The notes beneath the pieces are model-generated. The model searched no databases. It was not told the origin of the DNA and saw nothing but the letters and a program-made list of their open reading frames with translations. Position numbers and translations under genes: made by a program. DNA of 64,000 nt, from the NCBI GenBank assembly GCA_937898635.1, contig CALEJW010000069.1:1-64000 (forward strand). Reading direction: 5' to 3'. Position 1 is the first letter of the stretch; every line of letters starts with the position of its first letter. This DNA comes from an uncultured Pseudomonadota bacterium. Its GTDB lineage: Bacteria; Pseudomonadota; Gammaproteobacteria; Burkholderiales; Usitatibacteraceae. Below, piece after piece: positions 52,717-61,423 of this stretch.

Positions 52717-53276
52717 GGCCCCGCCTTCGCGTCGAGCAGCACGATCACGGCGCCGCCGCCGCCGTGCGCGGGCGGCGGCTCGCAGTAGGCGAGCACCTCG
52801 GACTTGCGCGCGAGGAGCTTGCGGATGCGCCCCTTGAGCACGGGCTCGCGGTTCACCGAGCCCAGGCCCTTGCCGTGGATCACGCGCAGGCAGCGCAGCC
52901 CCCGGCGCACGCCCTCGGCGAGGAACCGGGCGGTGGCGAGCGCCGCCTCGTCGCCCGTGAGGCCGTGCAGGTCGAGCTCGTCCTGCACCACCCAGTGCAG
53001 GCGGGCGAGCTTTCGGAGCACCTCGCGCGGCAGCCCGGGACGCAGGTAGGCGTGGTCCTCCTCGATCTCGATGTCGCCGGCGCCTCCCGCCAGGCGCGCG
53101 AGCTCGCCGAGCACCGCGCGCTCGTCCTCGAGGCGCTGCACCGGAACGGGCGGCGGGGGCTCGCGGCGATGGGAGACGCGGCCCGAAGGCGGGGCCGGGG
53201 AGACGTCCCGCATCTCGCGGCGAAAGAGGTCGGCCTCGTCTTCCGCCGGAGCGGCGCCCGGGCGGGCGGGTTTCAA
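52713..53276 (-). CDS. Smr-domain protein (possible endonuclease)
   Basis: A 187-residue protein with a charged N-terminal half (about 1-95) and a C-terminal Smr (MutS2-related) domain. Motifs are LDLHGLTGDEA, LRVIHGKGLGS with the HGKG loop, and VLAYCEPPPAHGGGGAVIVLL. Stand-alone Smr proteins such as E. coli SmrA and SmrB cut nucleic acid; SmrB acts on mRNA of collided ribosomes. Which type this is cannot be told. The TTG at 53276 overlaps the trxB stop (TTGA) and follows GGAGAG. Confidence 0.85.
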   Translation of the reverse strand: MKPARPGAAPAEDEADLFRREMRDVSPAPPSGRVSHRREPPPPVPVQRLEDERAVLGELARLAGGAGDIEIEEDHAYLRPGLPREVLRKLARLHWVVQDELDLHGLTGDEAALATARFLAEGVRRGLRCLRVIHGKGLGSVNREPVLKGRIRKLLARKSEVLAYCEPPPAHGGGGAVIVLLDAKAGP

Positions 53277-54226
53277 GTCGAAAGGCTCTCCAGGTACTTG
53301 TCCGCGTCGAGCGCGGCCATGCAGCCGGTGGCCGCGCTGGTCACCGCCTGCCGGTAGACGTGGTCCTGGACGTCGCCCGCGGCGAAGACCCCGGGCAGGC
53401 TGGTGGCGGTGGCGTTGCCGTCGAGGCCGGTGCGGGTGACGATGTAGCCGCCCTTCATGTCGAGCTGCCCCTCGAAGAGGTCGGTATTGGGCTTGTGCCC
53501 GATGGCGATGAAGCAGCCCGTGACGGCGATGTCGCGCGTCCTGCCGTCGGCGACCGACTTCACGCGCACGCCCGTCACGCCGTTGCCGTCCCCCAGGACC
53601 TCGTCGAGCGTGTGGTTCCAGGCGATCGCGACCTTGCCCTCCTTCTCCTTCGCGAAGAGCTTGTCCTGGAGGATCTTCTCGGCGCGGAACCTGTCGCGCC
53701 GGTGGATCACCGTCACGTGCCGCGCGATGTTCGAGAGGTAGAGCGCCTCCTCCACGGCGGTGTTGCCTCCGCCGACCACGCAGACGTCCTGCCCCTTGTA
53801 GAAGAAGCCGTCGCAGGTGGCGCAGCCGGAGACGCCCTTGCCCATGAAGGCCTGCTCGGAGTCGAGGCCCAGGTACATGGCGGAGGCCCCCGTGGCGATG
53901 ACGAGCGCGTCGCAGGTGTAGGTGCCCGAGTCGCCCACCAGCGTGATCGGCTTCGCGCCGAGCTTCGCGGTGTGGATGTGGTCGAAGACGATCTCGGTCT
54001 CGAAGCGCTCGGCGTGCTTCTGGAAGCGCTCCATCAGCTCCGGCCCCTGCACCCCGGCGTGGTCCGCGGGCCAGTTGTCCACGTCGGTCGTGGTCATGAG
54101 CTGGCCGCCCTGGGCGAGGCCGGTGATGAGGACGGGCTTCAGGTTCGCCCGCGCGGCGTAGACGGCGGCGGTATAGCCGGCCGGGCCGGAACCGAGGATG
54201 AGGAGGCGGCTGTGTCGGGAAGTCAT
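53273..54226 (-). CDS. trxB: Thioredoxin reductase
   Basis: A 317-residue low-Mr flavoenzyme passing electrons from NADPH to thioredoxin. LLILGSGPAGYTAAVYAARA binds FAD, the redox pair is in GCATCDGFFYKG, VCVVGGGNTAVEEALYL binds NADPH, and GVFAAGDVQDHVYRQAVTSAATG closes the FAD site. ATG at 54226 gives the standard length; an upstream ATG at 54313 overlaps the promoter of the divergent regulator and is unlikely. It heads the long minus-strand run. Confidence 0.97.
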   Translation of the reverse strand: MTSRHSRLLILGSGPAGYTAAVYAARANLKPVLITGLAQGGQLMTTTDVDNWPADHAGVQGPELMERFQKHAERFETEIVFDHIHTAKLGAKPITLVGDSGTYTCDALVIATGASAMYLGLDSEQAFMGKGVSGCATCDGFFYKGQDVCVVGGGNTAVEEALYLSNIARHVTVIHRRDRFRAEKILQDKLFAKEKEGKVAIAWNHTLDEVLGDGNGVTGVRVKSVADGRTRDIAVTGCFIAIGHKPNTDLFEGQLDMKGGYIVTRTGLDGNATATSLPGVFAAGDVQDHVYRQAVTSAATGCMAALDADKYLESLST

Positions 54227-54313
54227 GGGAGTCTTGCGGCGATGGCGGGCGCGCGGGTCGCGCGCCACGGGAGCGGACATTATCCCACCTCGCCGCCGGT
54301 TGAGAACAAACAA

Positions 54314-54341
54314 TTGACAGATAAGGACTTTTGGCTATAGT
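54314..54341 (+). promoter_or_regulatory. Strong sigma-70 promoter of the Crp/Fnr gene
   Basis: A perfect -35 TTGACA (54314-54319) and a TATAGT -10 (54336-54341) with a 16-base spacer. Initiation is expected near 54347-54349, only 2-4 bases before the ATG at 54351. Confidence 0.75.
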
Positions 54342-54350
54342 GACCGCACG

Positions 54351-55043
54351 ATGACTTCCGTTCCCCGCAAGGCCGCCGTCGGCGAGCGCACGCAGGCCCT
54401 CAAGGCGGTTCCCTTCTTCACCCAGATGAACGACCAGGAGCTGGACGTGGTCCGCTCCGTCGCGGTGGAGAAGAGCTACCCCAAGCACGCGGTCGTGCTC
54501 ACCGAGGGCGAGATCGGCGACTCGCTCTACATGATCGAGTCGGGGCGCGTGAAGGTCTTCATCGGCGACGAGGAGGGGCGCGAGATCATCCTGAAGATCC
54601 TCGGCGCCGGGCACTTCTTCGGCGAGATGTCGATGATCGACCAGCAGCCGCGTTCGGCCTCGGTGACGACGCTGGAGCCCTCGACCTTCCTCATCCTCTC
54701 CCACCACGCCTTCGAGCACTGCCTCGAGCGGGCCCCGCGCATGGCGAACATGGTGCTGCGTGTCCTCGCCCAGCGCGTGCGCGAGGCCGACCGCAAGATC
54801 GGCACCCTCGCCCTGATGGACGTCTACGGTCGCGTGGCGAGCACGCTCCTCGAACTCGCGGTGAACACCAACGGCAAGCTCGTCGTGGGGGAGAAGCTCT
54901 CCCAGCAGGAGCTCGCCAACATGGTGGGCGCCTCGCGCGAGATGGTGAACCGGATCCTCAAGGACCTCTCCGACCGGGGCTTCATCGCGGTGGAGTCGAA
55001 GTCGATCACCATCATCAACCGGGAGCTGCCCCCCTCGCTCTAG
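54351..55043 (+). CDS. Crp/Fnr-family transcription regulator
   Basis: A 230-residue regulator. The cyclic-nucleotide-binding-type beta-roll is at about 20-140, with EGEIGDSLYMIESGRVKV and the phosphate-cassette-like FGEMSMIDQQPRSAS, in which the R-S pair of CRP is kept. A long dimer helix and a winged helix follow (LSQQELANMVGASREMVNRILKDL). The recognition helix has R-E-x-x-x-R as in E. coli CRP. There are no N-terminal Cys residues for an FNR iron-sulfur cluster. It may therefore bind cAMP, which the CHASE2 cyclase could supply; this is inference. It is divergent from trxB and followed by ftsK. Confidence 0.92.
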   Translation: MTSVPRKAAVGERTQALKAVPFFTQMNDQELDVVRSVAVEKSYPKHAVVLTEGEIGDSLYMIESGRVKVFIGDEEGREIILKILGAGHFFGEMSMIDQQPRSASVTTLEPSTFLILSHHAFEHCLERAPRMANMVLRVLAQRVREADRKIGTLALMDVYGRVASTLLELAVNTNGKLVVGEKLSQQELANMVGASREMVNRILKDLSDRGFIAVESKSITIINRELPPSL

Positions 55044-55081
55044 CCCCGCGACGGGGCACGCCGGTCGCCGCCCCGGCGACC

Positions 55082-55087
55082 TATAAT
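55082..55087 (+). promoter_or_regulatory. Predicted -10 of ftsK
   Basis: A perfect TATAAT 23 bases before the ftsK ATG. No good -35 at normal spacing. The short gap after the regulator gene suggests ftsK also has its own promoter. Confidence 0.5.
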
Positions 55088-55110
55088 CGGCCATCACGAG
55101 TTCCGACCTG

Positions 55111-57417
55111 ATGGCCGACACCGCTCCCCGACCCCGCTCCGCCCTGCCCAACCCGCGTTTGGCCCGCGTAGTCCGCGAGGCCGCGTGGATCCTGCTCCTC
55201 GCCGTCGGCCTCTACCTCGCCCTGGCGCTCGGCTCCTACCACGGCGGCGACGCCGGTCCCTTCGTGGCCACGGGGGCGCCGGTGGCGAACAAGGCCGGCG
55301 CCCTGGGCGCGTGGCTCGCGGACCTGCTCCTACAGGTCTTCGGGCTGCCGGCCTGGTGGTGGGTGGCGCTCGCCGCCTGGGGCATCCTGCGCCTGTATCC
55401 GCGCGTCGAGACCTGGACCCTGCTCTCGCGGCGCTCCGTCGCCGTGGCGCTCGCCGGCTTCGCGCTCGTGCTGGCCTCGAGCTGCGCGCTCGCGGCGCTG
55501 CGCCTGCACTCTCTGGAGGCCGCCCTCGGCTACCAGCCGGGCGGCGCCCTCGGCGCGCTCCTCGCCGGCCCGGCGATGGCGGGCCTGGGCTTCACCGGCG
55601 CGACGCTCGTCCTCGTCTTCGTGCTCGCCGCCGCCTTCAGCGTCTTCACGGGGCTGTCGTGGCTGCGCTTCGCGGAGGCCATCGGCGCCCTGGTCGAGGC
55701 GGCCGCCGGGGCGCTGCGCGCGCGCCTGGAGGCGAGGCGCGACCGCGAGGCGGGGCTCGCCGCCGCCCAGCGGCGCGAGGAGAAGGTCGAGGAGGCGAAG
55801 AAGATCTTCGAGGACCACGAGCCCATCCGCATCGCCGTGCCCGAGGTGGCGATCGCGAAGAGCGAGCGGGTGGCGCGGGAGAAGCAGGTGCCGCTCTTCG
55901 CGGACCTTCCCGATTCTCCCCTGCCGCCCATCGCGCTCCTCGACGCGGCCGACAGCCACGTGGAGCGCCCGACGCCGGAGACGCTCGAGTACACCTCGCG
56001 CCTCATCGAGAGGAAGCTCCTCGACTTCAACGTCCAGGTGAAGGTGGTCGCGGCCTACCCCGGCCCGGTCATCACGCGCTACGAGATCGAGCCCGCCGTG
56101 GGCGTGAAGGGCGCGCAGATCGTGAACCTCGCCCGCGACCTCGCGCGCGCCCTCTCGGTCACGGCGATCCGCGTCGTGGAGACCATCCCCGGCACCTCCT
56201 GCATGGGCCTCGAGATCCCCAACGCCAAGCGCGAGATCGTGCGCCTCACGGAGATCATCGGCTCCCAGGCCTACGCGGACATGCACTCGCACCTCACCCT
56301 CGCGATGGGCAAGGACATCACCGGCAAGCCCGTGGTCGTGGACCTCGCGCGCATGCCGCACCTGCTCGTCGCGGGGACCACGGGTTCGGGCAAGTCGGTG
56401 GCGATCAACGCGATGATCCTCTCGCTCGTCTACAAGTCGCCGGCCTCCGACGTGCGCCTGATCCTCGTGGACCCGAAGATGCTCGAGCTCTCGGCCTACG
56501 AGGGCATCCCGCATCTCCTCGCGCCGGTGGTGACCGACATGCGCCAGGCGGCGGCCGCGCTGCACTGGTGCGTGGTGGAGATGGACCGGCGCTACCGGCT
56601 CCTGTCGGCGGTGTCGGCGAAGAACCTCGCGGGCTACAACCACAAGGTGCGCGAGGCCGCCGAGAAGAAGCAGCCCCTCAGGAACCCCTTCCTCCCGCCC
56701 GGGGTGGCGGGGGATCCCGGCGGCGCCGCGCCGGATGCGCGCGAGGTCCTCGAGCCGATGCCCTACATCGTCGTGGTGATCGACGAGCTCGCCGACCTCA
56801 TGATGGTCGCCGGCAAGAAGGTCGAGGAGCTCATCGCGCGGCTCGCGCAGAAGTCTCGCGCCTCCGGCATCCACCTGGTCCTCGCCACGCAGCGCCCCTC
56901 CGTGGACGTGATCACCGGCCTCATCAAGGCGAACGTGCCCACGCGCGTGGCCTTCCAGGTCTCCTCCCGCGTCGATTCGCGCACGATCCTCGACCAGCAG
57001 GGCGCCGAGAGCCTGCTCGGGCAGGGCGACATGCTCTACCTGCCCACGGGCGCGGGCCACCCGCAGCGCGTGCACGGCGCCTACGTGGCCGACGCCGAGG
57101 TGCAGCGCGTGGTCGAGCACCTGAAGCGCCAGGGCGGCGCCCAGTACATCGACGGCATCCTCGACGACCCGGAGCTCTCGGAGGCCGACGCCGGGGGCGA
57201 GGGGCCGGGCGGGGAGGCCGATCCCCTCTACGACCAGGCGGTGCAGATCGTGCTGCAGAACCGCCGGGCCTCGATCTCGCTCGTGCAGCGCCACCTGCGC
57301 ATCGGCTACAACCGCGCCGCGCGGCTGATCGAGGACATGGAGCGCGCCGGGCTCGTCTCGCCGATGGCCTCCAACGGCAACCGCGAGATCCTCTCGCCGG
57401 CCAGGGCCGAGAAGTGA
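55111..57417 (+). CDS. ftsK: DNA translocase FtsK
   Basis: A 768-residue septum-located motor that pumps chromosome ends apart and activates XerCD at dif. Four N-terminal membrane helices occupy about residues 25-200, a short linker runs to about 280, then the RecA-like motor with Walker A VAGTTGSGKSVAINAM and Walker B IVVVIDELADLMM. The C-terminal gamma winged helix (LYDQAVQIVLQNRRASISLVQRHLRIGYNRAARLIEDME) reads KOPS sites. It is the short-linker form, far smaller than E. coli FtsK. lolA overlaps its stop. Confidence 0.96.
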   Translation: MADTAPRPRSALPNPRLARVVREAAWILLLAVGLYLALALGSYHGGDAGPFVATGAPVANKAGALGAWLADLLLQVFGLPAWWWVALAAWGILRLYPRVETWTLLSRRSVAVALAGFALVLASSCALAALRLHSLEAALGYQPGGALGALLAGPAMAGLGFTGATLVLVFVLAAAFSVFTGLSWLRFAEAIGALVEAAAGALRARLEARRDREAGLAAAQRREEKVEEAKKIFEDHEPIRIAVPEVAIAKSERVAREKQVPLFADLPDSPLPPIALLDAADSHVERPTPETLEYTSRLIERKLLDFNVQVKVVAAYPGPVITRYEIEPAVGVKGAQIVNLARDLARALSVTAIRVVETIPGTSCMGLEIPNAKREIVRLTEIIGSQAYADMHSHLTLAMGKDITGKPVVVDLARMPHLLVAGTTGSGKSVAINAMILSLVYKSPASDVRLILVDPKMLELSAYEGIPHLLAPVVTDMRQAAAALHWCVVEMDRRYRLLSAVSAKNLAGYNHKVREAAEKKQPLRNPFLPPGVAGDPGGAAPDAREVLEPMPYIVVVIDELADLMMVAGKKVEELIARLAQKSRASGIHLVLATQRPSVDVITGLIKANVPTRVAFQVSSRVDSRTILDQQGAESLLGQGDMLYLPTGAGHPQRVHGAYVADAEVQRVVEHLKRQGGAQYIDGILDDPELSEADAGGEGPGGEADPLYDQAVQIVLQNRRASISLVQRHLRIGYNRAARLIEDMERAGLVSPMASNGNREILSPARAEK

Positions 57418-58079
57418 GGCTCGCCGGGCTCCTCCTCGCCGCCGCCGCGCTCGTCCCGGGCGCCGCCGCGGCCGGCGCGGTCGATGCCTTCCTCGCCTTC
57501 ACCGCCTCCACGCGCACGGCGACGGCGCGCTTCGAGCAGCGCGTGTTCGACGCGTCCGGCCGCCAGGTGGAGCGCGCGAGCGGCACCTTCGCCTTCGCCC
57601 GGCCGGACCGCTTCCGCTGGGCCTACGACAAGCCGGTCGCGAGCCTCATCGTCGCCGACGGCACGCGCCTGTGGATCCACGACGAGGACCTGAACCAGGT
57701 GAGCGTGCGCCCCATGGACCGCGCGCTCTCGGCCACGCCCGCGGCGCTGCTGGCCGGCCGCGGCGACGTGACCGCCGTGTTCACGCTGCGCGAGTCGGGC
57801 AGCGCCGACGGGCTCGACTGGCTCGAGGCGGTGCCCAGGGCGCGCGACACGGGCTTCGAGCGCGTGCGCATCGGCATGCGCGGCGCCGTGCCCGCCGCGA
57901 TGGAACTCGACGACGCGCTCGGGGGGCGCACGCGGCTCGCCTTCACCGGCTTCCGGCCCAACGCGCCCGTGGACGCGGGCGCCTTCCGCTTCGCGCCGCC
58001 CGCGGGCGCCGACGTCCTGGAGGAGGCGCCCGCGCCCGGCGCCGCCCGGCCCGGCGGCGAAGCCGCCCCGAAACGCTAG
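57414..58079 (+). CDS. lolA: Outer-membrane lipoprotein carrier protein
   Basis: A 221-residue periplasmic chaperone that carries lipoproteins from LolCDE to LolB. The signal peptide is residues 1-20 (RLAGLLLAAAALVPGAAAAG). The mature part has FEQRVFDASGRQVERASGTFAFARPDRFRWAYD and FTGFRPNAPVDAGAFRF, as in LolA, with an extra Ala/Pro-rich tail of about 25 residues. The GTG at 57414 overlaps the ftsK stop. The order ftsK-lolA-rarA-serS is classic. Confidence 0.93.
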   Translation: MRLAGLLLAAAALVPGAAAAGAVDAFLAFTASTRTATARFEQRVFDASGRQVERASGTFAFARPDRFRWAYDKPVASLIVADGTRLWIHDEDLNQVSVRPMDRALSATPAALLAGRGDVTAVFTLRESGSADGLDWLEAVPRARDTGFERVRIGMRGAVPAAMELDDALGGRTRLAFTGFRPNAPVDAGAFRFAPPAGADVLEEAPAPGAARPGGEAAPKR

Positions 58080-58125
58080 GCGGCGCGCCATCGCGCGCCA
58101 CGCCCCGCGCCCGTCCCGATCCCCG

Positions 58126-59448
58126 ATGAACGACTCGCCCGAGCTCTTCTCCGCCGCCGGCGAGGCGAACGTGCCGCTCGCCGAGCGGCTTCGCCCCGCG
58201 CGCGTCGAGGACGTGGTGGGCCAGCGCCACCTGCTCGGCGAGGGCCGGCCCCTCGCCGTGGCGCTCGCCTCGGGAAAGCTCCACTCGATGATCCTGTGGG
58301 GGCCGCCGGGCGTGGGCAAGACCACGCTCGCGCGACTCCTCGCGCGCGCCTTCGGCGCGGAGTTCATCGCCATCTCCGCGGTGCTCGCCGGCGTGAAGGA
58401 GATCCGCGAGGCGGTCGAGCGGGCGCGGCTCGCGCGCGATGCCCACGGCCGCGCGACGATCCTGTTCGTGGACGAGGTGCACCGCTTCAACAAGGCGCAG
58501 CAGGACGCCTTCCTCCCGCACGTGGAGAGCGGGCTCCTCACCTTCATCGGCGCGACGACCGAGAACCCGTCCTTCGAGGTGATCGGCGCGCTGCTCTCGC
58601 GGGCGCAGGTGTACGTGCTGGAGAGCCTCGCCGAGGAGGACCTGGACCGCCTGGTCGCGCGCGGCTTCGAGGCGGAGGGGATCGACGCGACGGAGCAGGC
58701 GAGGAAGCGGATCGCGGCGTACGCCGACGGGGACGGCCGGAGAGCGCTGAACCTCGTCGAGCAGGTGGCCAACGCCGCGCGCACCGCCGCCCGGCGCGGC
58801 GCGGACGCGGAGTTCGTCGAGGGCGTCGTCTCGCGGGCGGGCCGCCGCTTCGACAAGGGCGGCGAGAACTTCTACGACCAGATCTCGGCGCTGCACAAGA
58901 GCGTGCGCGGCAGCGACCCGGACGCCTCCCTCTACTGGATGGTGCGCATGCTCGACGGGGGCGCCGATCCGCGCTACCTCGCGCGCCGCATGATCCGCAT
59001 GGCGAGCGAGGACGTGGGGCTCGCCGACCCGCGCGCGCTGGAGATGGCGGTGCGCGCCGCCGAGGTCTACGAGCGCCTGGGCTCCCCGGAGGGCGAGCTC
59101 GCGCTCGCCGAGTGCGTGGTCTACCTCGCCGTGGCGCCGAAGTCGAACGCGGTCTATCTCGCCTACGGCGCCGCCCGCGAGTTCGTCTCGCGCGACGCGA
59201 GCCGCCCGGTTCCCCTGCACCTGCGCAACGCGCCCACGCGACTCATGAAGGACCTGGGCTACGGCAAGGGCTACCGCTACGCGCACGACGAGGAGGGCGC
59301 CCACGCCGCGGGCGAGCGCTACCTGCCCGAGGGCATGCAGGCGCCCGGCTGGTACGAGCCGACCGAGCGCGGGCTGGAGGCGAAGATCCGCGAGAAGCTC
59401 GCCTGGCTGCGCCGCCGGGACGAGGAGGCGGGCGGCGGCAAGCGCTAG
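58126..59448 (+). CDS. rarA: Replication-associated recombination protein A
   Basis: A 440-residue AAA+ clamp-loader-like protein acting at stalled forks. LAERLRPARVEDVVGQRHLL, Walker A WGPPGVGKTTLARLLA, Walker B ILFVDEVHRFNKAQQDAFLP, sensor 1 IGATTENPSFEV, and C-terminal SVRGSDPDASLYWMVRML and GYRYAHDEEG are typical of RarA/MgsA. A GC hairpin (GGCGCGC-CATC-GCGCGCC, 58082-58099) lies in the gap after lolA. Confidence 0.95.
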   Translation: MNDSPELFSAAGEANVPLAERLRPARVEDVVGQRHLLGEGRPLAVALASGKLHSMILWGPPGVGKTTLARLLARAFGAEFIAISAVLAGVKEIREAVERARLARDAHGRATILFVDEVHRFNKAQQDAFLPHVESGLLTFIGATTENPSFEVIGALLSRAQVYVLESLAEEDLDRLVARGFEAEGIDATEQARKRIAAYADGDGRRALNLVEQVANAARTAARRGADAEFVEGVVSRAGRRFDKGGENFYDQISALHKSVRGSDPDASLYWMVRMLDGGADPRYLARRMIRMASEDVGLADPRALEMAVRAAEVYERLGSPEGELALAECVVYLAVAPKSNAVYLAYGAAREFVSRDASRPVPLHLRNAPTRLMKDLGYGKGYRYAHDEEGAHAAGERYLPEGMQAPGWYEPTERGLEAKIREKLAWLRRRDEEAGGGKR

Positions 59449-59479
59449 CGCCGGTGCGCGGCCGGCGCGCGCGACCGAA

Positions 59480-59485
59480 TATAAT
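59480..59485 (+). promoter_or_regulatory. Predicted -10 of serS
   Basis: A perfect TATAAT 31 bases before the serS ATG, in the short gap after rarA. No fair -35. Confidence 0.48.
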
Positions 59486-59516
59486 CGCGGTTCCCCTTTC
59501 GCCCCGGTCGCCCCTC

Positions 59517-60794
59517 ATGCTGGACATCCAGATGCTTCGCAAGGACCTCCCCGCGGTCGTGGCCGGGCTCGCCCGGCGCGGCGTCGCCTTCGACGAGGCC
59601 GGGTTCCGGGCCCTCGAGGACGAGAGGAAGGGGCTGCAGTCGCGCACCGAGGAGCTGCAGGCGAAGCGCAACGCGCTCTCGAAGCAGGTCGGCATCCTCA
59701 AGGGCAAGGGCGAGGACGCTTCCGCCGTGCTCGCGGAGGTGGGCGGCATCGGCGATGGGCTCAAGGCGAACGAGTCCGCGCTCGCGGCGCTGCAGGAGCG
59801 CCTGAACGCCTTCCTGCGCACGATCCCGAACCTCCCGCGCCCGGAGGTCGCCGAGGGCAGGTCGAGCGAGGACAACGTCGAGGTTCGCCGCCGGGGCGCG
59901 CCGCGGGTGTTCGATTTCGCGCCGAAGGACCACGTCGACGTGGGCGCGGGCCTGGGTCTGCTCGACTTCGACACCGCGGCGAAGCTCTCGGGGGCGCGCT
60001 TCTCCGTCCTGCGCGGCGCGCTCGCGCGCCTGCACCGCGCGCTCTCCCAGTTCATGCTCGACGTGCACACGCGCGAGCACGGCTACACGGAGGTCTACGT
60101 TCCCTACATGGTGACCGGCGAGTGCGCCGACGGCGTCTCCAGCCTCGCCAAGTTCCGGGACGACCTCTTCAAGGTCGAGGGACGCGACCTCTACCTCATC
60201 CCGACCGCGGAGTACCCGGTCACGAACTTCGTGCGCGACACGCTGCTCGAGGCGAAGGACCTGCCGCTCCGGTTCGTCTGCCACAGCCCCTGCTTCCGCT
60301 CGGAGGCGGGCAGCTACGGCAAGGACACGCGCGGCATGATCCGCCAGCACCAGTTCGACAAGGTGGAGATCCTCCAGGTCGTGCACCCCGAGCGCTCGGC
60401 CGAGGCCCACGAGGAGCTCACGCGCCATGCCGAGGCGATCCTCGATCGCCTCGAGCTTCCCTACCGGACGATGATGCTGTGCACCGGGGACCTGGGTTTC
60501 GCGAGCGCCAAGACCTACGACCTCGAGGTGTGGCTGCCGGGCCAGCAGGCCTACCGCGAGATCTCCTCGTGCTCCAACTACGAGGCCTTCCAGGCGAGGC
60601 GCATGCAGGCGCGCTTCAAGGGCGGCGAGAAGGGGCGCGCCGAGCCCGTCCACACGCTCAACGGGTCGGGCCTCGCCGTGGGCCGCACGCTCGTGGCGAT
60701 CCTCGAGAACGGGCAGCAGGCCGACGGCTCCGTGGCGGTGCCCGCCGCCCTGGTGCCCTACCTGGGCGGCGTCGAGCGGATCGAGCGCGCTTGA
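59517..60794 (+). CDS. serS: Serine-tRNA ligase
   Basis: A 425-residue class II synthetase. The N-terminal antiparallel coiled coil for the tRNA long arm is at about 28-105 (RKGLQSRTEELQAKRNALSKQVG). Motif 2 is FRSEAGSYGKDTRGMIRQHQF, preceded by the TAEYPVTN serine site; motif 3 is LNGSGLAVGRTLVAILEN. The EISSCSNYEAFQARR region is typical. ATG at 59517 gives the usual MLDIQMLRKD start. The phosphatase gene overlaps its stop. Confidence 0.97.
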   Translation: MLDIQMLRKDLPAVVAGLARRGVAFDEAGFRALEDERKGLQSRTEELQAKRNALSKQVGILKGKGEDASAVLAEVGGIGDGLKANESALAALQERLNAFLRTIPNLPRPEVAEGRSSEDNVEVRRRGAPRVFDFAPKDHVDVGAGLGLLDFDTAAKLSGARFSVLRGALARLHRALSQFMLDVHTREHGYTEVYVPYMVTGECADGVSSLAKFRDDLFKVEGRDLYLIPTAEYPVTNFVRDTLLEAKDLPLRFVCHSPCFRSEAGSYGKDTRGMIRQHQFDKVEILQVVHPERSAEAHEELTRHAEAILDRLELPYRTMMLCTGDLGFASAKTYDLEVWLPGQQAYREISSCSNYEAFQARRMQARFKGGEKGRAEPVHTLNGSGLAVGRTLVAILENGQQADGSVAVPAALVPYLGGVERIERA

Positions 60795-61423
60795 GCACGC
60801 GGCTCGTCGTCGTGCGCCACGGCGAGACCGAGTGGAACCTCGCCTCGCGCATCCAGGGCCACGCCGACAGCCCGCTCACGCCCGCGGGCGTGGCGCAGGC
60901 CGAGTCGATCGCGCGGCGCCTCGCCGAAGAGCGCTTCGACCGCCTGGTCTCGAGCGACCTCGGGCGCGCCTGGCGGACCGCCGAGGCCATCGCCGCGCGA
61001 ACCGGCCACGAAATCGTGGCCGACTCGCGGCTGCGCGAGCGCAACTACGGCCAGGCCGAGGGGCTCACCTACGGCGAGGTCGGCGTCCAGTTCCCCGAGA
61101 TCTTCTCGCGCGTGCGCGCGACGGATCCCGACTACGTGGTGCCGGGGGGCGAGAGCCGCCGGCAGCTCTTCGCGCGCGTGCGCGACGCCTTCGAGTCCCT
61201 CGCGCGGGACGCGGCCGGCGGGCGCCTCGCCGTGGTCTGCCACGGCGGCGTGCTCGCCGCGCTCTACCGGCATGCGATGGGCATCCCCCTCGAGGACCCG
61301 CGGGCGATCCCGATCCCGAACGCCTCCTACAACGCGCTCGCGTTCGACGGCGAGGGCTGGCGGGTGCAGGCCTGGGCCGACACCGCTCACCTGCCGGCCG
61401 TGGCCGCCGAGTCGGAGCCCTGA
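60791..61423 (+). CDS. Histidine phosphatase family protein
   Basis: A 210-residue branch I histidine phosphatase (phosphoglycerate-mutase-like). The catalytic His is in LVVVRHGETEWN, the second Arg in SSDLGRAWRTAE, the acid in LRERNYGQAEGLTY, and the second His in AVVCHGGVLAALYRHAMG. The LRERNYGQ form is found in GpmB/CobC-type phosphatases rather than true mutases. Substrate unknown. The TTG start overlaps the serS stop (TTGA). Its last 37 bases overlap the convergent mltF gene. Confidence 0.87.
   Translation: MSTRLVVVRHGETEWNLASRIQGHADSPLTPAGVAQAESIARRLAEERFDRLVSSDLGRAWRTAEAIAARTGHEIVADSRLRERNYGQAEGLTYGEVGVQFPEIFSRVRATDPDYVVPGGESRRQLFARVRDAFESLARDAAGGRLAVVCHGGVLAALYRHAMGIPLEDPRAIPIPNASYNALAFDGEGWRVQAWADTAHLPAVAAESEP

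Noticed and set aside
54351..55043. The local Crp/Fnr protein as binder of the two TTGAC-N4-GTCAA sites
   Set aside because: Its recognition helix has the CRP contact residues R-E-x3-R rather than E-x2-S-R, and it lacks cluster Cys residues, so a direct match is not supported.
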